Below are positions 18,754 to 27,885 of a DNA stretch of 48,707 nucleotides, piece by piece. The DNA lies in NCBI GenBank assembly GCA_934502905.1, contig CAKSVK010000007.1, positions 1 through 48,707 on the forward strand, read 5' to 3'. Within the stretch, counting starts at the first letter, position 1. Each line of letters opens with the position of its first letter. The notes beneath the pieces are model-generated. The model was not told the origin of the DNA. It did no database searches and worked only from the letters and a program-made list of their open reading frames with translations. The DNA comes from an uncultured Chitinophagaceae bacterium (GTDB lineage: Bacteria > Bacteroidota > Bacteroidia > Chitinophagales > Chitinophagaceae). The translations under genes and the position numbers were made by a program.

Positions 18754-19815
18754 ATGGATAGTGCCCAGCCTAAAAGAGGAATAATATTGATGAACCTTGG
18801 TTCCCCGGACTCCACCGCGCATAAAGATGTGCGGCGATACCTTATGGAGTTCCTGATGGATAAAAGAGTGATTGATAAGCCATATCTGTCCCGCCTGTTA
18901 TTGGTGGGAGGAATTATTGTTCCGTTCAGAACAGCCAAATCTGCCGAGGCCTATCGTACCATATGGACGGACAAAGGATCACCGCTGATCATTTTGACGG
19001 AAGACTTACAGAAAGCTTTACAGAAGCAGGTAACCGAGCCTGTAGAGATCGCCATGCGTTACGGAAACCCTTCCGTAAAGCAGGCGTTTGACGCTTTGCT
19101 GAAAAAGGACCCCGCTATTGAAGAAATAATAGCAGTGCCGCTGTATCCGCATTATGCCGAATCATCCTATGAAACAGCGGTGGTGCATGCAAAAGATGTT
19201 TACAAAAAAGGTCGCTATCCATTCAGCCTGAAGTTCATCAAGCCGTTTTTCAACGAGACGAATTATATAAAAGCGCTTGCGGAATCCATCAGACCTTTCC
19301 TGCAGCAGGACTACGATCATATATTGTTCAGCTACCATGGTATACCGGCAAGGCACCTGCACAGGGATAACAGGCAGGTATTGGCTAAATGTATAACAAC
19401 GGCTGCATACCAGGATAAAGATGTTGCGGAGCATAAAAACTGCTACCGGTACGAATGTTTTGAAACGACAAAGCTGGTTATGCGGCAACTGGGTATACCG
19501 GAAGACAGGTTCAGCATATCCTTTCAGTCCCGGCTGGGAAAAGGATGGCTTGAGCCTTTCAGCGACATACGGCTGGAGCAGATGCCCGCGGAAGGGATCA
19601 AAAAGCTGCTGATACTTTGTCCTGCATTTATAAGCGATTGCCTGGAAACACTGGAAGAAATAGATATGAGAGGCAGGGAATCTTTTATGGGCGCCGGCGG
19701 TGAATCCTATACTTTTATCCCCTGTCTGAATACGAGCCCTTTATGGGTGGATACCTTAAGCGGGTGGATCAGGGATTACAATGCAGGGGATGAGCGGATG
19801 ATCCTAAGAGACTGA
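18754..19815 (+). CDS. hemH: Ferrochelatase
   Basis: 353 residues. It inserts Fe2+ into protoporphyrin IX in the last step of heme synthesis. Family evidence: the opening RGIILMNLGSPDS, the metal-binding and proton-abstracting His in LFSYHGIPARHLH, the region YAESSYETA, and the C-terminal LLILCPAFISDCLETLEEI that contains the second conserved segment, with the acidic pair. It lies 31 nt after hemL and one nucleotide before rsgA, so all three are probably read as one transcript. Coproporphyrin ferrochelatase is the alternative substrate form; the sequence alone does not decide, but most Bacteroidota use protoporphyrin. Confidence 0.95.
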   Translation: MDSAQPKRGIILMNLGSPDSTAHKDVRRYLMEFLMDKRVIDKPYLSRLLLVGGIIVPFRTAKSAEAYRTIWTDKGSPLIILTEDLQKALQKQVTEPVEIAMRYGNPSVKQAFDALLKKDPAIEEIIAVPLYPHYAESSYETAVVHAKDVYKKGRYPFSLKFIKPFFNETNYIKALAESIRPFLQQDYDHILFSYHGIPARHLHRDNRQVLAKCITTAAYQDKDVAEHKNCYRYECFETTKLVMRQLGIPEDRFSISFQSRLGKGWLEPFSDIRLEQMPAEGIKKLLILCPAFISDCLETLEEIDMRGRESFMGAGGESYTFIPCLNTSPLWVDTLSGWIRDYNAGDERMILRD

Positions 19816-19816
19816 T

Positions 19817-20746
19817 ATGAAAGCGCTGGTATATAAGTCTACGGGAAGCTGGTATGTTATCAGAGCAGAGGATGGATCGGTCTTTAATGCCCGCATTAAG
19901 GGAAAATTCAAAATAGATGCAGATATCAGCTCTACCAACCCGGTAACCGTAGGTGATGAGGTAGCGTTTGAACGGGAGGATGGAGCGGATAATTCAGCTA
20001 TTATAACAGCTATAGGTAAACGAAAAAACTATATCAACCGTCAATCCCCTTCCAACAGGCATCACCACCATATTATTGCCGCCAATATCGATCAGACCTT
20101 GCTGGTATGCACATTAAAAGAGCCACGGACATCGCGTGGATTCATAGACCGATTCCTGGTGACTGCTGAAGCATACCATGTGCCTGCAGTGCTCATTTTC
20201 AACAAATCGGATCTGTACCGGGAGAAAGAAAGAAAGATATTTGAAGAGTGGAGGGATGTTTACAGGGAGATCGGGTATGAAGTGCTGCTGATCAGCGTGG
20301 AAAAAAATGAAAATACAGATGTGGTGCTTCATCTCTTAAAAGATAAAACTTCGCTGATCAGTGGGCATTCAGGCGTGGGTAAATCCTCGCTGATCAATGC
20401 TGTTATACCCTCCTTTGACCTGAAAACCCGAGAGGTAAGCGGGTGGAGCGGAAAAGGAATGCATACGACGACTTTTGCAGAGATGTTTGACCTGCCTTTT
20501 GGAGGCAGGATCATTGATACGCCGGGTATACGGGAGTTTGGGCTGGTGGATATTTCACGGCAGGAACTCTCTCACTTTTTTCCTGAAATGCGGGACCTTA
20601 TCAACGATTGCCAGTTCAACAACTGCCTGCATATCAACGAGCCGGGTTGTGCTGTAAAAGAAGCAGTGGCGGAAGGCAGGATCCACGAAGAACGGTATAT
20701 CAGCTATTTCAATATCCTGGAATCTATCGAAGAAAAAAAATATTAG
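19817..20746 (+). CDS. rsgA: Ribosome small-subunit-dependent GTPase A
   Basis: 309 residues with the circularly permuted GTPase order typical of RsgA: an N-terminal OB-fold, then G4 (FNKSDL), G1 (GHSGVGKSSL) and G3 (DTPGIREFG), then a C-terminal zinc knuckle (CQFNNCLHINEPGC). It helps late maturation of the 30S subunit by binding the decoding region and releasing on GTP hydrolysis. The start is 1 nt after the hemH stop. Its stop shares the four bases TTAG with the stop of the convergent acyltransferase gene, and no terminator hairpin lies between. Confidence 0.95.
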   Translation: MKALVYKSTGSWYVIRAEDGSVFNARIKGKFKIDADISSTNPVTVGDEVAFEREDGADNSAIITAIGKRKNYINRQSPSNRHHHHIIAANIDQTLLVCTLKEPRTSRGFIDRFLVTAEAYHVPAVLIFNKSDLYREKERKIFEEWRDVYREIGYEVLLISVEKNENTDVVLHLLKDKTSLISGHSGVGKSSLINAVIPSFDLKTREVSGWSGKGMHTTTFAEMFDLPFGGRIIDTPGIREFGLVDISRQELSHFFPEMRDLINDCQFNNCLHINEPGCAVKEAVAEGRIHEERYISYFNILESIEEKKY

Positions 20747-21852
20747 CTCTTTAGTCCGAAAAGAGGTCGCAGCCATTTCACCCGTCGTATCACAAATTCA
20801 TAAAGAATCAGGCATCCGACAAAGGTACCGGTGAATAAAATGAGATATTTTCCGGCAAACCCCATATTCCAGTCTTTCATATAAACACCGATAAGGACAA
20901 TCACCGTTTGGTGCAGTATATAAAAAGGGTAAACCGCCTGGTTGGCATAAGACAGCAGCCTGCTGGATTTACTCAGATAGGCTTTTGCGAAGCCGAAAAA
21001 TACCAGCAGCCAGCACCATGTATTCAGTACTTTCAGGAAGGGCTCCAGGTAATAGGCAATATCTGTATTTTCATACCGGAGCTTGAATGCCAGGTAAATC
21101 ACGGTAATGATAAGGCTCGCTACCAGGTAAGGGTTCCGGTAGCGCAGCGCCGTGCTGAAAAAGGATTCACCGGCGGACACCAATACAAATCCGTAAAAGA
21201 AATACAGGAAAAAATAGCTCAGTGCCCACCAGTCACCGATCAACAGCAGGCTGTGCGGGTAAGACGGGTAAAGAAACGTCTGTGGAAAATACATCGGGAT
21301 CATCAACAGGAATATGCTGAGGGGACCGCTACTGAGCTTTTGTGCCATCTTTACCAGGTTGTTGCCGGGGTGCTTCCTCATATACAGAAATGCAGGCAGG
21401 GCAACTATGCAGAAAATAAACAGGTAGGGCAAAAACCAGAGATGGTGCCAGAACATATTCCCTTCCGGGTAGAACCCGTTAAATGCATGTGCCGGCCAAA
21501 AATCGAAATAACTGCCGGTAAATAATCCATGTTCGTGACGATCAATATAACATTGAGGCGGTGTAATGAATACCATGGCAAACAGCAGGGGAATGATCAG
21601 TCTTTTGAAGCGTTCCTTCAGAAAAGCGCCGCCGGTTTTTTTTGAGAGCGCATAATAGGTACCCATACCCGATATCATAAACAGCAGGGGAAGACGCCAT
21701 TGACTCATGAATTGCATCGGGATGATCATCCATGTGTATACTATATTGTTTTTTACTACCCAATCCCAGGGGCAAAAGAAAAAGTTGACATGATGTACGA
21801 TCAATAAGCTGAAAGCCAATACTCTTAGCCAGTCAAGGTCATATCTGCGCAT
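20743..21852 (-). CDS. Integral membrane acyltransferase family 3 protein
   Basis: 369 residues with about ten predicted membrane helices. The N-terminus YDLDWLRVLAFSLLIVHHVNFF has the Arg and paired His of acyltransferase-3 (OafA/OpgC-like) proteins, and RLPLLFMISGMGTYYAL is the characteristic second helix. These proteins transfer acyl groups to sugars or lipids in the inner membrane, often modifying surface polysaccharides; the substrate here is not evident. It converges with rsgA and its stop overlaps that of rsgA by four bases. No polysaccharide locus is nearby, so its role cannot be inferred from context. Confidence 0.85.
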   Translation of the reverse strand: MRRYDLDWLRVLAFSLLIVHHVNFFFCPWDWVVKNNIVYTWMIIPMQFMSQWRLPLLFMISGMGTYYALSKKTGGAFLKERFKRLIIPLLFAMVFITPPQCYIDRHEHGLFTGSYFDFWPAHAFNGFYPEGNMFWHHLWFLPYLFIFCIVALPAFLYMRKHPGNNLVKMAQKLSSGPLSIFLLMIPMYFPQTFLYPSYPHSLLLIGDWWALSYFFLYFFYGFVLVSAGESFFSTALRYRNPYLVASLIITVIYLAFKLRYENTDIAYYLEPFLKVLNTWCWLLVFFGFAKAYLSKSSRLLSYANQAVYPFYILHQTVIVLIGVYMKDWNMGFAGKYLILFTGTFVGCLILYEFVIRRVKWLRPLFGLKS

Positions 21853-21990
21853 TAAGGCGTTTTTTAAGTGTTGGTGATCCCGGAGCTATTGGAATTTGAG
21901 ATGCAGAATAGGGACAAACATAATAAACCTTTTTTAACTATGGATAAATCAGAAAAAAATTGACGTATGTAAATCCTGTCAATATTCCCC

Positions 21991-22021
21991 TTCGCATACA
22001 AGTAAATATTTATTAGCTTTA
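21991..22021 (+). promoter_or_regulatory. Candidate promoter of the cytochrome/propeller lipoprotein gene
   Basis: TTCG at 21991-21994, 19-nt spacer, and TAGCTTTA at 22014-22021 give one mismatch in each box against TTTG and TAnnTTTG. The GTG start is 36 nt after the -7 box. Confidence 0.4.
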
Positions 22022-22057
22022 ACAGCTCAACTACTAACACTTCTAATTATTGCCATT

Positions 22058-25000
22058 GTGAACAACTCATTTCCCCATTTTTTGAAAGGTATTATCCTGG
22101 GTCCCGTTTTTTTGCTCGTTATCTCATCCTGCGGAACAGGAGATGCGCCTCATAATAATAATGACTCCCTGACAGAGGAGCAACGGCACCTGCCCGAAAA
22201 TGCCCTGAAGGGCATTGTTATGGCAGAGGGACTGGAGATATTGCCTTTTGCAACAGAGCCGATGCTGGTGAACCCTACCAATATTGATGTGGATGAAAAA
22301 GGGCGTGTATGGGTAACAGAAGCTTATAACTACAGGATATGGAACGGTTATCCTGCCAATCCCAACGGGGACAGGATCATCATACTGGAAGATACGAACG
22401 GAGATGGAAAGGCGGATACCACCAGGGTATTTTACCAGGGACCCGAGATCAATGCCCCGCTGGGCATAAGTGTGCTGGGCAACCGGGTGATTGTATCCCA
22501 AAGCCCTTATGTGTGGGCTTTATATGATGATGACGGCGATGATAAAGCAGATCGCAAAGAAATATTGTTCCAGGGGATAGGTGGCGAGCAGCATGACCAT
22601 GGCATGCATGCTTTTGTATTTGGCCCGGACGGCAAGCTGTACTTTAATTTCGGGAATGAAGGGAAAACATTGATGGATAAGGACAGCGTAGTGGTAAAAG
22701 ACCAGGATGGCGATGATATCGGCCCGGGGAAATATAAGCAGGGGATGGTTTTCCGGTGCAATCCGGATGGCTCAGCGGTAGAATGCCTGGGGCACAACTT
22801 CAGGAATAACTATGAGCTGGCAGTGGATAGTTATGGCGGCATGTGGCAGAGTGATAATGATGACGATGGTAATAAAGGGGTACGCATCAACTATGTAATG
22901 GATTACGGCAATTATGGTTATACCGATGAAATGACAGGCGCCGGCTGGCCGTCCAGCCGTATTAATATGGAGGACTCAATACCCTTTCGTCACTGGCATT
23001 TGAATGATCCCGGTGTTGTTCCGAACCTGTTGCAAACAGGCTCCGGGTCGCCCACAGGTATCGTATTGTATGAAGGCAACCTGTTACCGGAAGTTTTCCG
23101 TAACCAGATGATCCACTGCGAGCCTGGGCATAATGTAGTAAGGTCTTATCCCGTAAAAAAAGCGGGTGCCGGCTACACTGCCGAGATCGTCAATGTAGCC
23201 AAGCAGGAAAAGGACCAATGGTTCCGGCCTTCTGATATATGTGTGGCACCGGATGGCTCCCTTTTTGTAGCAGACTGGTACGATCCCGGTGTGGGTGGCC
23301 ACCAGATGGGTGATAACCAGCGCGGACGCATTTATCGGATTGCTCCCAAAGGAAAAAAGTATACTGTTCCCGAACAGGATTATACCACCGCAGATGGTGC
23401 TATAGCAGCTCTCCAAAATCCAAACCTGTCTGTAAGACGAAAAGCCTGGTATGCCTTGCAGGAAATGGGTAGCACGGCAACACCGGCATTGGAAACACTA
23501 TGGAACAATGAAAAAGCCGATCCGGGTATGCGCGCCAGGGCGTTTTGGGTATTGGTGAAGCAACCGGGAGGAGAAAAATATATTACCCGGGCCGCCGGTG
23601 CAGATAACCCGGATTTCCGGGTGATGGCATTAAGAGCTGCCCGTCAGTCTGAAACGGATATCATTCCGTTGGTAGCACAATTAGCGGGTGATAAAGATCC
23701 ACAGGTAAGAAGGGAATGTGCTTTGTCATTAAGGCATCAGAAATTGCCGGAAGCCCCTGCTGTATGGAGCAGGCTCGCCGGGCAATATGACGGCAAAGAC
23801 AGGTGGTATCTCGAAGCTCTGGGCATTGGTGCAGATGGTCAGTGGGACAGCTTTTTTGCGGCGTATCTCCAACAGGTGCCGGATCCGCTTCAATCGGAGC
23901 AGGGGAAAGACCTGGTATGGCGTGCACGGAGCAAAACAACTTTACCGTACCTGGCAAAGCTGGCGACCGATAACAGTACAGACTGGAAAGAACGCCAGCG
24001 TTATTTCAGGGCCTTTGATTTTAATACAGATCCTTTGAAAAAAACACTGTTGTTGCAAATGCTGGCCGATAATACGGAAAGGGATACCCGAATGGACCTG
24101 ATAGTGCTGAACCTGCTTACGCCCGAACAGCTAAAGCAATCTCCCCTGGCAGGAAAAGTATTGAAGCAGGTAGTGAATGCATCCTACGGCACCAAGGAGT
24201 ATATAGATCTGGTGAGCAGGTTCAGGCTGGAGGACGAGAAACCAAGGTTGCTGCAGCTGGTGCAGGAAAAGCCCGGCGAGAGCGTAGCAAAGAATGCGGT
24301 GCGGCTTTATATCAGTTTTGGTGGTGAAAAGCAGCTTATGAATATCATTGCAGGCAACGATACAACGAAAGCAAATAATATCATCCGGAGCACGGCCGGT
24401 GTGGGAGGGGCTACGGTAGAAATGCAAAAGAAGATCGTCACCGGCAAATACGGCGAAGCGCAGCAACTGGCGGCGGCAGGAGTGCTGGGCAAAAGTTATG
24501 TAGGAATGATGCATGGTGTGGAGATGCTGAAAGATGGCAAGATCCCCGAAAAGCTGATCCCTGCCTTTGTGGGCAGCTTATCCAAAGACGGAACGCCTGC
24601 TAATATCCTCGAGGAGGCTGAGTCATTTTTACCTGGCGGCAGCAGTAAGCCCAAAGTAACGGTGCCGTTCAACCGCGATTCTGTACTGGCATTAAAGGGT
24701 GACCCTGTGAAAGGAAAGGAAGTATATGCATTACACTGCATACGTTGTCACCAGATGAACGGGGAAGGAATTGATTTTGGACCAAAGTTGTCTGAGATAG
24801 GTACCAAGCTGCCAAAGGAAGCATTGATGGATGCTATCCAGCATCCGTCTGCGGGGATCAGCTTCGGCTTTGAAGCATATGAGATCACGCTGGATGATGG
24901 GGCTGTCGTAATGGGGCTTGTCACCAGCAAATCGGAGTCTGAAATACAGGTGAAATACCCGGACGGAAATGCTGAAAAGATAGATATCAAAAGGATCAGA

Positions 25001-25108
25001 TCACAGAAACAATTAAAGGAATCCATTATGCCTGCCCTGCACCAGGCTATGGCCCCCCAGGAACTGGCTGACCTGCTGGCCTACCTGGGTACGCTGAAGA
25101 AAAAATAG
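22058..25108 (+). CDS. PVC-type lipoprotein: beta-propeller dehydrogenase-like, HEAT repeats and cytochrome c
   Basis: 1016 residues beginning at GTG. A signal peptide ends in a lipobox (LLVISSC, C25), so the protein should be a lipoprotein. Residues 50-450 form a sugar-dehydrogenase-like propeller (VDEKGRVWVTEAYNYRIW, DTNGDGKADTTRVF, FGPDGKLYFNFGNEG). Residues 450-850 are HEAT-like helical repeats. Near the C-terminus is one heme c site CIRCH (C894, C897, H898). This order matches the PVC-type heme-binding CxxCH proteins (membrane-bound dehydrogenase domain). It probably oxidises a sugar or alcohol and passes electrons to the heme, but the substrate is unknown. It is monocistronic; the next gene is 537 nt away. 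Confidence 0.88.
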   Translation: MNNSFPHFLKGIILGPVFLLVISSCGTGDAPHNNNDSLTEEQRHLPENALKGIVMAEGLEILPFATEPMLVNPTNIDVDEKGRVWVTEAYNYRIWNGYPANPNGDRIIILEDTNGDGKADTTRVFYQGPEINAPLGISVLGNRVIVSQSPYVWALYDDDGDDKADRKEILFQGIGGEQHDHGMHAFVFGPDGKLYFNFGNEGKTLMDKDSVVVKDQDGDDIGPGKYKQGMVFRCNPDGSAVECLGHNFRNNYELAVDSYGGMWQSDNDDDGNKGVRINYVMDYGNYGYTDEMTGAGWPSSRINMEDSIPFRHWHLNDPGVVPNLLQTGSGSPTGIVLYEGNLLPEVFRNQMIHCEPGHNVVRSYPVKKAGAGYTAEIVNVAKQEKDQWFRPSDICVAPDGSLFVADWYDPGVGGHQMGDNQRGRIYRIAPKGKKYTVPEQDYTTADGAIAALQNPNLSVRRKAWYALQEMGSTATPALETLWNNEKADPGMRARAFWVLVKQPGGEKYITRAAGADNPDFRVMALRAARQSETDIIPLVAQLAGDKDPQVRRECALSLRHQKLPEAPAVWSRLAGQYDGKDRWYLEALGIGADGQWDSFFAAYLQQVPDPLQSEQGKDLVWRARSKTTLPYLAKLATDNSTDWKERQRYFRAFDFNTDPLKKTLLLQMLADNTERDTRMDLIVLNLLTPEQLKQSPLAGKVLKQVVNASYGTKEYIDLVSRFRLEDEKPRLLQLVQEKPGESVAKNAVRLYISFGGEKQLMNIIAGNDTTKANNIIRSTAGVGGATVEMQKKIVTGKYGEAQQLAAAGVLGKSYVGMMHGVEMLKDGKIPEKLIPAFVGSLSKDGTPANILEEAESFLPGGSSKPKVTVPFNRDSVLALKGDPVKGKEVYALHCIRCHQMNGEGIDFGPKLSEIGTKLPKEALMDAIQHPSAGISFGFEAYEITLDDGAVVMGLVTSKSESEIQVKYPDGNAEKIDIKRIRSQKQLKESIMPALHQAMAPQELADLLAYLGTLKKK

Positions 25109-25632
25109 TGTTTGGGATTTTCTCTTCATCCTTTTTCAGGAAAATCGTCTTTTTGAAAGCGGGTCTGCAATGAAAAAAAGTATTGCCTTCATGGGATTTG
25201 CACCAGCGTTGGCTCAAAGGTCTGTATTATCCCGCTATACGGATGTCTCTGACTCTGGATTTCTTATATTCTTCCGGGATTCCTGTCCCGGAAAAGCAAG
25301 CCGGTGTAAAGCAAGCACGGATCCGTAGTAATTGTATGGATATAACTTCCCCCGCACGCTGTGGGAAGTCTGGCCGCACACGGTGCCCCTAAGTATTTGA
25401 AACTGTTTCTCCGCCGCAACCGGGCGGCTGCTCCTGCACCCTCACTACAACTCAAATGTAGCTTGGATCAATCAGTGACACCCCTCTTCATACCTGTCCG
25501 ACGGCGTCATTCGGGCAGGCGAACGATATTCAGTCGGGTGGGGGTTCTATATGTCAAGACCCAATCATTGATGCCGGAGTACGCATTTCCTCATTTGTCA
25601 TATTTTCCACATTTCCACATTTCCACATTCTA
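25109..25632. other. Long non-coding gap of unusual composition
   Basis: More than 500 nt with no convincing gene. It contains a perfect hairpin TTCCGGGA/TCCCGGAA (25272-25293, six-base loop), a GC-rich stretch (25350-25450) and three tandem copies of the octamer TTTCCACA (about 25604-25628) just before hisIE. Short reading frames on both strands (minus 25264-25455, plus 25183-25392) look random or like a decayed element; no transposase motif was recognised. Confidence 0.4.
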
Positions 25633-25640
25633 TATCTTTG
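25633..25640 (+). promoter_or_regulatory. -7 promoter box abutting the hisIE start
   Basis: TATCTTTG at 25633-25640 is an exact -7 consensus ending only 5 nt before the ATG at 25646. Transcription from it would begin at or near the start codon. No good -33 box is seen. Confidence 0.4.
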
Positions 25641-25645
25641 TTGGT

Positions 25646-26242
25646 ATGAACATTGATTTTGCCAAATACAGTGATGGACTGGTGCCTGCCATTATACAGG
25701 ATGCAGACACCCGCAGGGTATTGATGCTGGGCTTTATGAATGAGGAGGCCTGGAATATGACACAGGAGATCGGGAAAGTTACTTTTTTCAGCAGGAGTAA
25801 ACAACGTTTGTGGACCAAGGGTGAAGAAAGCGGGAACTTCCTGGAATTCCGTTCTGCTGCAGTAGATTGCGATCATGACACGCTGCTGGTAAAGGCCCAT
25901 CCTGTCGGACCGGTTTGTCATACCGGCGCAGATACCTGCTGGAATGAAACCAATGATCCTGAAAACTTTTTGTATTACCTGGAACACATCATTGAACAGC
26001 GAAAAAATGCTTCTCCGGAGGAATCCTATGTTGCCAGGTTGTTTAAAAAGGGGATCAATAAAATAGCCCAGAAAGTAGGGGAAGAAGCGGTAGAAACCGT
26101 GATAGAAGCAAAAGATAATGATGACAGCCTGTTTTTAAGTGAGGCTGCAGACCTGATGTTCCATTTTCTCATCCTGCTGAACGCAAAGGGGCATACGCTG
26201 AAAGAAATAGAAGAGGTGTTGAAGCAACGGCATAAGAAATAG
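25646..26242 (+). CDS. hisIE: Bifunctional phosphoribosyl-AMP cyclohydrolase / phosphoribosyl-ATP pyrophosphatase
   Basis: 198 residues, two steps of histidine synthesis in one chain. The N-terminal HisI domain (about 1-110) has the metal and zinc-binding region DCDHDTLLVKAHPVGPVCH followed by GADTCW. The C-terminal HisE domain (about 110-198) has the helical pyrophosphohydrolase motif GEEAVETVIEAK and SEAADLMFHFLILL. It stands apart from any other his gene in this window, while in many Bacteroidota it ends the his operon. The ATG at 25646 is chosen; the frame is open upstream to 25361, but that extension is His- and Pro-rich and not like HisI. Its stop is 4 nt from the convergent small membrane protein gene. 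Confidence 0.95.
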   Translation: MNIDFAKYSDGLVPAIIQDADTRRVLMLGFMNEEAWNMTQEIGKVTFFSRSKQRLWTKGEESGNFLEFRSAAVDCDHDTLLVKAHPVGPVCHTGADTCWNETNDPENFLYYLEHIIEQRKNASPEESYVARLFKKGINKIAQKVGEEAVETVIEAKDNDDSLFLSEAADLMFHFLILLNAKGHTLKEIEEVLKQRHKK

Positions 26243-26246
26243 AAGG

Positions 26247-26522
26247 CTACTTCTTTTTCCTGCCACTCCGCCAGATCCTTATGCCTGATAACATCAGGCA
26301 GAACAGGAAGCCGAAAAGATAGCTGAACGGAAAGCCGACATCGGCACGGAGTACAAATTTTGCGATCAGGAAGGTAAAGGAGGCTACAAGGGCTACCTGC
26401 CACAGGTAGAAAAGAATGCCGGTGATGAGGAACTTGCTTTTTTCCTGCCTGACCACGTAAACGACCGGTCTCAATATCAGCGGTATCAAAAAAGAGAGCC
26501 CTAAAAGGTAGTAGTCCTGCAT
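26247..26522 (-). CDS. Small integral membrane protein, unknown
   Basis: 91 residues with three predicted membrane segments (about residues 5-22, 31-52 and 63-82) and a basic C-terminus (RIWRSGRKKK) that should face the cytoplasm. No family recognised. It converges with hisIE (4-nt gap) and is divergent from prfB with 77 nt between starts. Codon use is like the neighbours and the frame is clean, so it is probably real, but nothing in the sequence indicates a function. Confidence 0.6.
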   Translation of the reverse strand: MQDYYLLGLSFLIPLILRPVVYVVRQEKSKFLITGILFYLWQVALVASFTFLIAKFVLRADVGFPFSYLFGFLFCLMLSGIRIWRSGRKKK

Positions 26523-26585
26523 AGGCTCAAAGCTAGCTATTTTAGATGGTTTCGGGATTCCGCTTCCTGCTATGGAATTTTACAT

Positions 26586-26593
26586 TATTTTTG
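26586..26593 (+). promoter_or_regulatory. -7 promoter box abutting the prfB start
   Basis: TATTTTTG at 26586-26593 is an exact -7 consensus ending 6 nt before the prfB ATG at 26600, predicting a leaderless or very short-leader transcript. A -33 box is not evident. Confidence 0.4.
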
Positions 26594-26599
26594 TTGCCT

Positions 26600-27698
26600 A
26601 TGACACAGGAGCAATTAAAAGATATGAGATCCAGGCTTTCCGGATTGGGGAGGTTTCTTTGACGTCGCTAACAGACGCGATAAAATAACAAACGACAAGC
26701 AGCTTACGCTTTCTCCCGGGTTTTGGGATGATAACGCCCGTGCCACCCAGATACTGAAGGATATCAAGTTGAATGAATATTGGGTATCGTTGTATGATAA
26801 AGTGCATACCTCGGTAGAGGATTTTGCTGTATTGTTTGAATTCTGGAAGGAAGGAGAAGGAACGGAAGAGGAGGTAAAGACAGCCTTCAACTATGCCCTG
26901 GAGCAGATCGAAGAGGCGGAGTTCAAGAGCACGCTCAATCAGCCGGAAGACGAATTGCCGGCGGTATTGCAGATCAATAGTGGCGCCGGTGGTACGGAAA
27001 GCCAGGATTGGGCGGAAATGCTGGCACGTATGTATCGCATGTACGGTGAAAAGCAGGACTGGTCGGTAACGGAGCTGGATTGGCAGGAAGGCGACGGAGC
27101 GGGTATCAAATCCGCTACCCTGCAGTTTGACGGCCCGTTTGCCTATGGGTTCCTTAAATCGGAAAGCGGTGTACACCGCCTGGTACGCATTTCACCGTTT
27201 GACAGCAATGCAAGAAGGCATACGTCTTTTGCTTCCATTTATGTATATCCCCTGGTAGATGATTCTATTGAAATAGAGGTAAGCCCTGCCGACCTGGAAT
27301 GGGAGTTTTACCGCAGTGGGGGCAAGGGAGGACAGAACGTAAACAAGGTAGAAACGGCAGTCCGTTTAAAGCATATTCCTTCGGGTATTATCGTAGAATG
27401 TCAGCAATCCCGCACGCAGGGTGAAAACCGGGAAAAGGCGCTGAAGATGCTGAAGAGCCGGTTGTATGAGGAAGAGCTGCGGAAAAGGGAAGCGCTGAAA
27501 AATGCCAACAATGCCAATAAGAAAAAGATAGAATGGGGCAGCCAGATACGATCTTACGTTTTCCATCCCTATAAAATGATCAAAGACCACCGTACCGAAT
27601 ACGAGGTCGGAAATGTGCAGCCAGTAATGGATGGGGAGCTGGACGGGTTTATCAAGGCATTCCTGATGATGGAAAAAGAGGCGGAAGCCGGGGCATAA
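26600..27698 (+). CDS. prfB: Peptide chain release factor 2, programmed +1 frameshift
   Basis: RF2 recognises UAA and UGA stops and triggers peptide release. The gene starts at ATG 26600, reads 20 codons to an in-frame TGA at 26660-26662, and must shift +1 at CTT TGA C (26657-26663), continuing with GAC at 26661 to the stop at 27698, for 365 residues in total. GGGGAGG lies 3 nt upstream of the shift codon CTT, the Shine-Dalgarno-like stimulator known from E. coli. RF2 features follow: the stop-codon-reading SPF tripeptide ([15 protein letters not shown]) and the catalytic GGQ at 27327-27335 in [11 protein letters not shown]. The shift lets RF2 regulate its own amount. Ser occupies the position that varies between Thr and Ala (E. 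coli 246). Confidence 0.96.
26648..26663 (+). promoter_or_regulatory. RF2 programmed frameshift site
   Basis: GGGGAGG, TTT, CTT, TGA, C in order. The Gly/Arg codons act as an internal Shine-Dalgarno 3 nt from the slippery CTT, and the poor UGA-C stop pauses the ribosome. All known elements of the E. coli site are present, with TTT in place of TAT before the slippery codon. Confidence 0.93.
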
Positions 27699-27835
27699 TA
27701 AAAAGGATTGGTAACAACCTGCCCATGAATATCCGCCTGACCGGGTTATTTGCTACGGCGAAGAAAAGTATTACAGGTGTCGGCTATAATCTGGCGCGGG
27801 GTAGCTTATAGATGGCGATCGGATGTATCTGGTCG

Positions 27836-27865
27836 TAATAAAAAAGGCTGCCCTGCAGACAGCCT
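27836..27865 (-). terminator. Terminator of greA
   Basis: On the minus strand AGGCTG (27865-27860) pairs with CAGCCT (27850-27845) around a 9-nt loop and is followed by TTTTTATTA. It lies 20 nt after the greA stop. Confidence 0.75.
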
Positions 27866-27885
27866 CTTCAAAAGAGATCGGGAAT

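Noticed and set aside
25264..25455. Minus-strand 63-codon frame in the gap before hisIE
   Set aside because: Ala-, Arg- and Cys-rich composition typical of a chance frame in GC-rich DNA; no motif recognised.
25361..25645. Possible N-terminal extension of hisIE, or a His-rich leader peptide
   Set aside because: The frame is continuous with hisIE without a stop, so it is not an attenuator peptide, and the extra residues do not resemble HisI.
26660..26662. In-frame TGA early in prfB, possible pseudogene
   Set aside because: All elements of the programmed RF2 frameshift are present and the shifted frame gives a full-length protein with SPF and GGQ motifs.
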